Both the position numbers and the translations under genes were made by a program. The notes beneath the pieces were generated by a model that saw only the letters and a program-made list of their open reading frames with translations, made no database searches and was not told the origin of the DNA. 64,000 nt of DNA from CALAED01 sp036555725. GTDB taxonomy: Bacteria; Actinomycetota; Actinomycetes; Streptosporangiales; Streptosporangiaceae. The stretch covers positions 62,001-126,000 of the forward strand of contig DATBKU010000130.1 of assembly GCA_036555725.1 (NCBI GenBank), in the 5' to 3' direction. This document shows, one piece after another, positions 57,949 to 64,000 of the stretch (positions are counted from its first letter, which is position 1; every line of letters begins with the position of its first letter).

Positions 57949-58806
57949 CTATTCGAAGTAGGCGATGGTGCGGAACTCGATGCTGTGCCGCGGCTCGGTG
58001 GCCGCGGCCGTCGTGTCATGGAACGCGCTGTGCGGCACCCGCCAGGCCACCGAGTGGTCACTGTCGTTCAGCTTGAGCAGGAGAATCTCGTCGCGGGTCA
58101 TGTCCGAGAAGTACCACCAGCGGTGGCCGGGATTGTGGAGAAACTCCGAGCCGCTGGTTCCCGGCGCGGTGGCGGGCATTTCCGCGTAAAGATCGTCGGG
58201 GATCTCGTCGACCAGATACATCCGGTTGTCCAGCCCCTCGTCCGGGCCGACGCTCGTGTAGTCGCAAATGGCCAGCGGCCAGTCCTGCGGCGGTGGGCTG
58301 AATACACGCCACAGGCTGGTGATGAGCACGCGCCGGTAGCCGGGGCCGTCGAGGAAGCGGGACGCGTAAGTGGCCGCGGCCGTATCGCGCGCGCCGACGA
58401 CCGAGTAGTCGTCGTGGACCAGAGCCGCCTGCGGTTGCGAGGCGTGCTCGCCGGGGGCCGCGGACCGGCGCAGCATCCAGCGCAGCGTCGCCACCCGATC
58501 GGCCCCGGTGCAGGCCCTGACGAACTCCGCAACCTCGGGGACGTAGACCCGATCGACCTGGTCACGGTCGGTGAAGTCGGTCACCGCCGTGGGATGGTCG
58601 AAGAGCGCGAAGCCGTTGCGGTCCAGCATGAACCGGCCGGCGATCGGGCGGCCGTCGTGGATCGGCATCACGTACGGCCGGTAACTCCCGGTGTTCACGC
58701 TGATGCCGGGCGCGGTGAACCGCCGGAGAATCTTCGACTCGGGCGAGAGATAGTTCAGCTCGCCCTCGACGGTCTGGACGTGCTCCTCGCCGGTGACCGC
58801 TGCCAT
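57949..58806 (-). CDS. CmcJ/NvfI family oxygenase-like protein
   Basis: A 285-residue protein matching the CmcJ-like family (cephamycin 7-alpha-methoxylation helper and fungal NvfI, 2-oxoglutarate/iron oxygenase fold). LVHDDYS gives an H-x-D iron pair, RHSIEFR near the end carries the distal His/Arg, and FHDTTA and VWRVFS-like segments are typical. AGGGAG precedes ATG 58806. No cephamycin or other biosynthetic genes are nearby, so this is a stand-alone hydroxylase candidate, with an MFS exporter directly upstream on the same strand. Confidence 0.8.
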   Translation of the reverse strand: MAAVTGEEHVQTVEGELNYLSPESKILRRFTAPGISVNTGSYRPYVMPIHDGRPIAGRFMLDRNGFALFDHPTAVTDFTDRDQVDRVYVPEVAEFVRACTGADRVATLRWMLRRSAAPGEHASQPQAALVHDDYSVVGARDTAAATYASRFLDGPGYRRVLITSLWRVFSPPPQDWPLAICDYTSVGPDEGLDNRMYLVDEIPDDLYAEMPATAPGTSGSEFLHNPGHRWWYFSDMTRDEILLLKLNDSDHSVAWRVPHSAFHDTTAAATEPRHSIEFRTIAYFE

Positions 58807-58884
58807 CCGTACGTCTCCCTGTTCGGGACCTCTGAGACACCTTAAGCGCAGCGGCGGACAGGATCTCCAACGAGCGGCCGGGCG

Positions 58885-60120
58885 CTACCGGCGTTCCGGG
58901 CGCCGGTGCCGTACCGGGGTGAACAGGCCGGCGCCTGCGGTGGCGAGGCATGCCGCACCGGTGGCGAGCAGCGTGTCCCGGACGCCGATGCCGTTCGCCA
59001 GTGCGGTGAGCACCACGGCCCCGAGCGGGGCGAGCGCGTTGTGCAAGGTCCAGAACGCCGAGGTGACGCGGCCCAGCAGATGATCGGGCGTCACCTCCTG
59101 ACGCAGGGTCATCGAGCACAGGCCCGCCAGGGCGATACAGAGCGAGTACGCCAGTACCATCGCGCCGACGACGATGACGTTCTCGGATACGCCCACGACG
59201 GCCACGGCGGCCGCGCAGAGCCCGACCGACCCGAGCCAGCACGGGCCGAACCCCCACCATTTGCGCAGCGGCGACATCAGGGCGGCCCCCACGATCGTGC
59301 CGACGCCCGCCGCGCCCATGACGTAACCGACGACGCGGTCGTCCTGCCCGAGGTCGTGTCGTACGTGGTAGATGAAGACGTCGGTCAGGCCGAGGCTCAA
59401 GAACAGCAACACCGTGAGCAGGATGGTCAGTGCCCGCAGCACCGGGGTCCGCCACAGGAACCGCGCCCCGGCCAGGAAGCCCTCCCGCAGGTCGAACCAC
59501 CGGGCCGGCCCCGCCATGTCAGCGCGCGGCCGGAACCTGATCAGCGCCAGCCCGGCGGCCGAGATGCCGAAGCTCGCCGCGTTGATCGACAGCGCCGCCG
59601 TGATGCCGAACAGCCCGGACACCAGGCCCGCCAGCATCGGGCCGAGCACGTACGCCACGGAGTTCGTCGTCTGCAGCATGCCGTTCGCCGGGCTGATCTG
59701 CTCGCGGTCCACGAGGTTGGGCACAGCCGCGACGTAGCCCACCTGGAAGATCATTTCGAAGACCGCGGTCAGCCCCATCACCACGTACAACAGCCACACC
59801 TGCGGGCCGGCCAGCCAGCACACCGGGATCAGTCCGTACAGCACGGCGCGGGCCAGGTCGCACAGCACCATCAGCCGCCGCCGGTCGAACCGGTCCACCA
59901 GCGCCCCGGCGAACAACCCGGTGAGCACCGACGCCGCCCCCGCGATCGCGGTCAGCAGGCCCATCCGGGCCACCGACCCGGTCGCCTGCAGCACCAGCAG
60001 CGGCATGGCGACCAGGGCGAACCCGTTGCCCACCTCCGAAAGGGCCTGCACCAGCCAGAAGACCGCGAAGTTCCGGTCGGCCCAGAGCGGACGTGCCACC
60101 ACACCGCTCTCAGCCGCCAT
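58885..60120 (-). CDS. MFS transporter (MFS_3 / enterobactin-exporter-like)
   Basis: A 411-residue protein with twelve predicted helices. Motif A is GALVDRFDRRRLM after helix 2; FAVFWLVQALSEVGNGF and NGMLQTTNSVAYVLGPMLAG are usual for the MFS_3 group. ATG 60120 has GGGGAGG upstream; the longer frame to 60246 has no RBS. Lies 78 bp upstream of the CmcJ-like gene, so the two may be co-transcribed, perhaps making and exporting one product. Confidence 0.9.
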   Translation of the reverse strand: MAAESGVVARPLWADRNFAVFWLVQALSEVGNGFALVAMPLLVLQATGSVARMGLLTAIAGAASVLTGLFAGALVDRFDRRRLMVLCDLARAVLYGLIPVCWLAGPQVWLLYVVMGLTAVFEMIFQVGYVAAVPNLVDREQISPANGMLQTTNSVAYVLGPMLAGLVSGLFGITAALSINAASFGISAAGLALIRFRPRADMAGPARWFDLREGFLAGARFLWRTPVLRALTILLTVLLFLSLGLTDVFIYHVRHDLGQDDRVVGYVMGAAGVGTIVGAALMSPLRKWWGFGPCWLGSVGLCAAAVAVVGVSENVIVVGAMVLAYSLCIALAGLCSMTLRQEVTPDHLLGRVTSAFWTLHNALAPLGAVVLTALANGIGVRDTLLATGAACLATAGAGLFTPVRHRRPERR

Positions 60121-60224
60121 CCGGCCTCCCCGCCGCCCTGTCGTCACCCCGTGCGATTCGATCCTATGCAGCGAGATCTTGACCGATACCCTCGGTGGGG
60201 CTCGCAGACCTGGGGAGGCGCAGC

Positions 60225-60563
60225 ATGGCCGAGATCTCTGACGCATACATGAAAGAGCAGATGACGCGTACCCGTCCGTACTCGGTGGTCCTGCTGTGGG
60301 CCGCCGAGCGGTACGGAAAGGAGGGCAGCGACGCCGTCATCTGGGAGCACGGTCGCCGCAACTTCTCGCTTCGCGCCGACGGCCTGCTGTCCATCGTGTG
60401 CCCGGTCCCCGACGAGACCGACCTGTGCGGCGTCGGCGTCTTCGACGCCTCAGTCGAGGAGACCACCCGGCTCATGGACGAGGACCCGGGCGTACGAAGT
60501 GGCGTCTTCACCTATGAAGTACACCCGGTCCGCAGCTTTCCGGGCGATAGCCTCCCGCGGTAG
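60225..60563 (+). CDS. YciI-like protein
   Basis: A 112-residue protein. SVVLLWAAERYG start, ADGLLSIVCPV, FDASVEETTRLMDEDPGVRSG and FTYEVHPVRSFPGDSLP fit the YciI-like dimeric alpha/beta-barrel family. GGGGAGG at 60212-60218, six bases before ATG. No partner gene; the role is unknown. Two hairpins follow its stop. Confidence 0.8.
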   Translation: MAEISDAYMKEQMTRTRPYSVVLLWAAERYGKEGSDAVIWEHGRRNFSLRADGLLSIVCPVPDETDLCGVGVFDASVEETTRLMDEDPGVRSGVFTYEVHPVRSFPGDSLPR

Positions 60564-60578
60564 CCCGCGCTTGCGGGC
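60563..60578 (+). terminator. Short hairpin at the YciI-like stop
   Basis: GCCCGC (60563-60568) pairs with GCGGGC (60573-60578) around GCTT, starting on the last base of the stop codon. Confidence 0.45.
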
Positions 60579-60620
60579 GAATGAGGAAGATTTCTGCCCC
60601 CGGCCGTGAGCCCGGCTCGG

Positions 60621-60652
60621 CGTCCGGGCGGCCAGGCCCGGCCGCCCGGACG
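60621..60652. terminator. Perfect 13-bp bidirectional terminator after zwf
   Basis: CGTCCGGGCGGCC (60621-60633) pairs perfectly with GGCCGCCCGGACG (60640-60652). It lies 19 bp past the zwf stop and also ends the convergent transcript. Confidence 0.8.
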
Positions 60653-60670
60653 TTCCACCGGGCCTGTCCG

Positions 60671-62074
60671 CTACCCCGGCATGGTCCAGGGACCGAGCCA
60701 GCCGCCGTGATCGGCGACGAGGGCGTCGGCGGCCGCCGGGCCCCACGAGCCGGACGCGTACGGATGGACCGGCGGCGGCGCGTCGAGCAGCGGCTGCATG
60801 ACTCGCCAGGTCTCCTCGACGCCGTCCTGCCTGGTGAAGCGGACGCTGTTGCCGGCCATCGCCGCTTGCAGCAGCACCTCGTACGGCGTCGGCGCCTCGC
60901 CGCCCTCCTGCGCGAACTCCATGTCGAGCGTGATCGCCTCGGGCCCGGGCGCGTCGGCGCGGCGGGCGTCGAGTTCGAGCCGGACCCCGGTCGACGGGTC
61001 GAGCTTGATGACGAGCTGGTTCGCCTCTGGCCGCCGATCCCCGCCCAACTTGAGGGCGAGGTGCGGTGGCCGCCGGAACACCAGCCGGAACTCGGTCTGC
61101 GTGGCCGGCAGCAGCTTGCCCGTCCGGATGAAGAACGGCACCCCCGACCAGCGCCAGTTGTCGATCTCCAGCCGCAGCGCCGCGTAGGTCTCCGTCGCCG
61201 AATCGGGCGCCACCCCGGCGATGTCGCGATAGCCGTCGTGCTGCCCCCGGACGTAGAACGCGGGGTCGGCGTCGGCCACCGAGCGCCAGAGCGCAACCTG
61301 AGCGTCCTTGATCGCGCTCGGGTCGCGGCCCGCCGGTGGCTCCATGGCTCCGGCGGCCAGCACCTGCATGAGGTGGTTCACCACGACGTCGCGTAGCGCC
61401 CCGACCGGATCGTAGAAGTGCCCGCGGTCCGCGACGCCGAAGCTCTCCGCCATCGTGATCTGGACACAGTCGACGTAGTTGCGGTTCCAGAGCGGCTCGA
61501 GCATCGTGTTGGCGAACCGCAGGTAGAGCAGCTCCTCCAGGCCCATCTTGCCGAGGAAGTGGTCGATCCGGTACAGCTGCGACTCGTCGATGTACTGGTG
61601 CAGCTCGGCGGCCAGCTCGGCGGCGGAGGCCTGATCGTGGCCGAAGGGCTTCTCCACCACCACCCGGCCGCCCTTGGTGAGTCCGGCCTCCGCGAGCCCC
61701 TTGACCACGGCGCCGAACAGGAACGGCGGGATCTCCAGATAGAAGACCGGAGTGGACTTGCCCTGGATCGCCGCGTCGACGCGCTGGTACGTCGCCGCGT
61801 CGGCGAAGTCCCCGGCCACGTACGACAGCCGGGCGGCGAACCGGTCGAACACCACTTTGTCCACGTCCTCGCCGGTCGCCTCGATCACCGTACGGGCGTG
61901 CTCCCGGAGTCGCTCGTCGGACCAGTCGTCGACGGCGACCCCCACGATCGGGCAGCTCAGCAGCCCGCGCTGCTCCAGCCGGTACAGCGACCGGAACGTC
62001 ATCACCTTCGCGAGGTCGCCCGTGATCCCGAAGACCACGAGCACGTCGGCCGGTCCGTTTGCAGGTGCAGCCAT
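60671..62074 (-). CDS. zwf: Glucose-6-phosphate dehydrogenase
   Basis: A 467-residue enzyme of the oxidative pentose-phosphate route (glucose-6-phosphate to 6-phosphogluconolactone with NADPH). Cofactor loop GITGDLAK (~17), KPFGHD, the substrate and catalytic segment YRIDHFLGK (~170) and GHFYDPVGALRDVVVNHLMQ are intact. ATG 62074 with GGAAGGG; the upstream gene's stop is two bases away, so it is the last gene of the GMC-NDH-zwf operon. The tal-pgl-opcA genes that usually accompany actinobacterial zwf are absent, suggesting an accessory copy. Confidence 0.93.
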   Translation of the reverse strand: MAAPANGPADVLVVFGITGDLAKVMTFRSLYRLEQRGLLSCPIVGVAVDDWSDERLREHARTVIEATGEDVDKVVFDRFAARLSYVAGDFADAATYQRVDAAIQGKSTPVFYLEIPPFLFGAVVKGLAEAGLTKGGRVVVEKPFGHDQASAAELAAELHQYIDESQLYRIDHFLGKMGLEELLYLRFANTMLEPLWNRNYVDCVQITMAESFGVADRGHFYDPVGALRDVVVNHLMQVLAAGAMEPPAGRDPSAIKDAQVALWRSVADADPAFYVRGQHDGYRDIAGVAPDSATETYAALRLEIDNWRWSGVPFFIRTGKLLPATQTEFRLVFRRPPHLALKLGGDRRPEANQLVIKLDPSTGVRLELDARRADAPGPEAITLDMEFAQEGGEAPTPYEVLLQAAMAGNSVRFTRQDGVEETWRVMQPLLDAPPPVHPYASGSWGPAAADALVADHGGWLGPWTMPG

Positions 62075-62076
62075 GG

Positions 62077-63360
62077 TCAGCCCTTCCACTTGATGCGCGG
62101 GGTATCGACGGTCGCCGGATCGAGCAGCTCGGCGGACCGGTGATGCGGGCGTACGTAGAACTCCTCGGCCCAGGTGGCGAAGGCGCTCACCTCGGCCCGC
62201 GCGTTCGCCAGCAGCTGCGCGTGTACGCCGAGCCAGGCGGCGAACGCGACCCGGCCGTGCAGCTCATGCCGATGTTGGCCGATCTCGGCGACCGCCGCGC
62301 GCCGGCCGATCATCGCCATGATCCCCTTGTCGTGGTAGTGGAACGACGCGCGACCGTCGTTCTTGAGGTCGGCGACGATGTTCTGGGCCGCCCAGGCGCC
62401 CGCCTGCTGGGCGACGCTGCCGAGCTGCGGCAGGGCGGGCTCGTCGCCGGCCGGGATGTTGGCGAAGTCTCCGATCGCATACACGCCCGGGTACCCGGCG
62501 ACGGTCAGGTCGGGGCGCACGTCGAGCCGGCCGCCGTGCCCGCGGGGAATCCCGGAGACGGCGGCGAGCGGCGCCGCCGTCACCCCGCCGCCCCACACCA
62601 CCAAGTGGGTCTTGATCGTCGTCCCGTCGCTCAACTTGACGTGGTCGGCGCCGATCTCCTCCACCGACACCCCGAGCCGCAGCTGGACGCCGCGGCGCTG
62701 CAGTTGCTTGGCGGTGTAGGCGTGTGCCTCGTCCGAGAACTGCGCGAGCACGGTGTGCCCGAGGTCGACGAGGATCACCTTCGCGCCCCCGACGGCCAGG
62801 TTCTCGTGGACGTGCGGCATGACGTCGTGCACCAGCTCGGCCAGGGCCCCCGCCGTCTCGACGCCGGTCGGGCCGGCGCCCACGACGACGAACGTCAGGG
62901 CACCCTCCTTGATCCACTCCGGCTTGGCGGCCGCGTCGCGGAACAGCTGTAGCACCGTCGCCCGGATCCGCTCCGCGTCGGTGACGCTGTAGAGCGGATA
63001 GGTGTACTCCTCGGCGCCCGGGGTGTGGAAGAAGTTCGGTTGCGAGCCGGCGGCCAGCACCAGCGCGTCGCCGCTGACCGAGCCGCCGTCGGCCAGCGTC
63101 ACCGCACGCGCCGCCGGGTCGGCCGAGACGGCCTCACCCAGCCGTACCTCCACGTTGCCCTCGTCACGGAACAGCTCGGCGAGGTCGAACGCCATGTCCT
63201 GTCGGGCCAGCTCCGCCGTCGCCACCTGGTAGAGCAGCGGCTGGAACTGGTGATAGCCGTTCTTGTCGAGCAGCGTGACCCGTACGTCGTCCGCTGCCAG
63301 CCGCCGGGCGCACGCCACGCCGGCGAATCCGCCGCCGACCACGACGACGTGCGGGCTCAT
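62077..63360 (-). CDS. ndh: Type II NADH dehydrogenase / NAD(P)/FAD-dependent oxidoreductase
   Basis: A 427-residue flavoprotein. The FAD dinucleotide fold VVVGGGFAGVACARRL is at the start, NYHQFQPLLYQVAT-like KNGYHQFQPLLYQVA follows, the NAD fold is VVVGAGPTGVETAGALAEL (~165), and the FAD-binding end is YAIGDFAN. The C-terminal membrane helix region AFAAWLGVHAQLL is present. Passes electrons from NADH to quinone without pumping. GGGGAG before ATG; 43 bp downstream of the GMC gene and 2 bp upstream of zwf. Confidence 0.92.
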   Translation of the reverse strand: MSPHVVVVGGGFAGVACARRLAADDVRVTLLDKNGYHQFQPLLYQVATAELARQDMAFDLAELFRDEGNVEVRLGEAVSADPAARAVTLADGGSVSGDALVLAAGSQPNFFHTPGAEEYTYPLYSVTDAERIRATVLQLFRDAAAKPEWIKEGALTFVVVGAGPTGVETAGALAELVHDVMPHVHENLAVGGAKVILVDLGHTVLAQFSDEAHAYTAKQLQRRGVQLRLGVSVEEIGADHVKLSDGTTIKTHLVVWGGGVTAAPLAAVSGIPRGHGGRLDVRPDLTVAGYPGVYAIGDFANIPAGDEPALPQLGSVAQQAGAWAAQNIVADLKNDGRASFHYHDKGIMAMIGRRAAVAEIGQHRHELHGRVAFAAWLGVHAQLLANARAEVSAFATWAEEFYVRPHHRSAELLDPATVDTPRIKWKG

Positions 63361-63403
63361 GACGTGCTCCCCGCGCAGCCTCGGCGCGCGTCCATGTGCG
63401 CGC

Positions 63404-64000
63404 TCATGACCGAGCTCCGAGCCGTTCGATGAGATGGTCGCCGACCCGCAGCGCGTTGGCGATGGCGGTGAGCGACGGGTTCACGGCGCCGACGCTCGGG
63501 AAGAAGCTGGTGTCGACGACGTACAGGTTGTCGAGCTCGTGCGCCTTGCAGTTGACGTCGAGCGCCGAGGTCGCCGGGTCGGTACCGAACCGGACCGTGC
63601 CGGCCTGATGCGCGGTGGCCCCGATCGGCATCATCTTGTGCAGGTAGATGCTGTGGTCGAGCAGGTGCGGGTGCATGCCGAGGTGGCCGAGCATGCCCTC
63701 CAGCCGGCGCCGCAGCCGCTCCACCGCCTCGAGGTTGTTCTTCTCGTCGAGGGTCAGATGGATGTCGCCGTCCTTGTCCACCGTGACGCGGTTGTCGCGG
63801 TCCGGCAGGTCCTCGGCGCACAGCCAGAAGTCGACGGCGTGGTGGGCCATCATCTCGAACGGCATCTTCGGTGCCAGGCCCGCGCCGGCCCAGCGCGGCG
63901 CCTCGCCCTTGATCTGCTCGGCGTCCGACTTGCCGAGCATCTGGATCCCGCCCAGCGGATAGTCCCAGTCGTCCGCGCCGAAGTACCAGTCGTTCAACGC
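63404..64000 (-). CDS. GMC family oxidoreductase, C-terminal part (5' end outside window)
   Basis: The last 198 residues of a glucose-methanol-choline oxidoreductase are visible; the frame is open to the right edge. The C-terminal domain has the catalytic His in ATAHQAGTVRFG and the family end LYVVDTSFFPSVGAVNPSLT with IANALRVGDHL. The FAD-binding N-terminus is not seen. First gene of the redox operon (GMC-NDH-zwf). It may oxidise a sugar or alcohol and feed electrons to the NDH-quinone step. Confidence 0.88.
   Translation of the reverse strand, partial: ALNDWYFGADDWDYPLGGIQMLGKSDAEQIKGEAPRWAGAGLAPKMPFEMMAHHAVDFWLCAEDLPDRDNRVTVDKDGDIHLTLDEKNNLEAVERLRRRLEGMLGHLGMHPHLLDHSIYLHKMMPIGATAHQAGTVRFGTDPATSALDVNCKAHELDNLYVVDTSFFPSVGAVNPSLTAIANALRVGDHLIERLGARS

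Noticed and set aside
57949..60120. Secondary-metabolite gene cluster around the CmcJ-like gene
   Set aside because: No PKS, NRPS, terpene or RiPP core enzyme is present; the only acyl-adenylating gene in the window is a deletion remnant.
1..64000. tRNA, rRNA, transposase, integrase or prophage genes
   Set aside because: No cloverleaf or rRNA-like stretch was noticed and no encoded protein matches mobile-element families. A tRNAscan or Infernal run would be decisive.

Overview
The window is 64 kb of chromosomal sequence from a high-GC, mycelial-type actinomycete. The evidence for this is a WhiJ-type regulator/DUF397/HATPase trio, an F420-type LLM oxidoreductase, actinobacterial-type cytochrome b, an EphD-like fusion, an ECF42-type sigma factor, frequent GTG starts and several probable leaderless transcripts. 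Heavy use of the words CGTACG and GTACGG would fit Streptosporangiales or Micromonosporales, but the genus cannot be fixed from sequence alone. I saw no rRNA, tRNA, transposase, phage gene, CRISPR array, PKS or NRPS. It reads as accessory chromosome arm: regulators, secreted enzymes, transporters and redox enzymes, mostly in short operons.

Layout. 1-9.5 kb: CapA-like lipoprotein (5' end missing), ephD-tetR operon, LURP-one protein, diiron ferritin-like oxygenase ending at a classical terminator, RlpA-like secreted protein behind a structured leader, an esterase, and an iclR-dehydrogenase operon. 9.5-17.8 kb: an orphan cytochrome b (qcrB), a GCS2-family ligase, a large LuxR-type ATPase regulator, yceI under two MarR-like palindromes, a hydrolase and a SigE-like ECF sigma factor. 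18-22 kb: an acyl-CoA synthetase that has lost its central catalytic part, a short Rho, a MerB-like protein, and a tryptophanyl-tRNA synthetase behind a complete trp-type attenuator (Trp-Trp leader peptide, antiterminator, terminator). 22-25.5 kb: WhiJ-type trio, GH16 glucanase, patatin.

25.6-29 kb: a small type-VII-secretion-like module (YbaB/EspL-like, DUF3592-like membrane protein, a WXG-like protein fused to a membrane part and a Gly-rich beta-repeat tail, and an EspC-like protein) with no ATPase. 29-37.5 kb: a Bcr/CflA transporter, then a DesK/DesR-type two-component ABC operon whose response regulator is separated from its kinase by an oppositely oriented secreted subtilase gene. 37.6-43.5 kb: S53 protease, LLM oxidoreductase, the fused tails of a deleted divergent tetR/MFS pair, and a receptor-type Ser/Thr kinase overlapping a lipoprotein gene.

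43.6-53.6 kb: SDR, YbhN-type membrane protein, a four-gene surface-glycan operon (GT2, DUF2304, flippase, multispanning GT-C-like protein) convergent with a HAMP kinase/OmpR regulator pair, then a deacetylase under a textbook MerR promoter. 53.9-64 kb: CopD-like protein, a yciI-ECF42 operon with a matching ECF42 promoter, mycothiol-type DinB protein, CmcJ-like oxygenase, MFS exporter, and a redox operon (GMC oxidoreductase, type II NADH dehydrogenase, glucose-6-phosphate dehydrogenase) running off the right edge.

The strongest leads are the trpS attenuator, the beta-repeat type VII-like protein, the three deletion scars (one in the acyl-CoA synthetase, two at the tetR/MFS junction), and the well-formed MerR, MarR-like and ECF42 regulatory sites. 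All assignments are by reading motifs; no database search was run.
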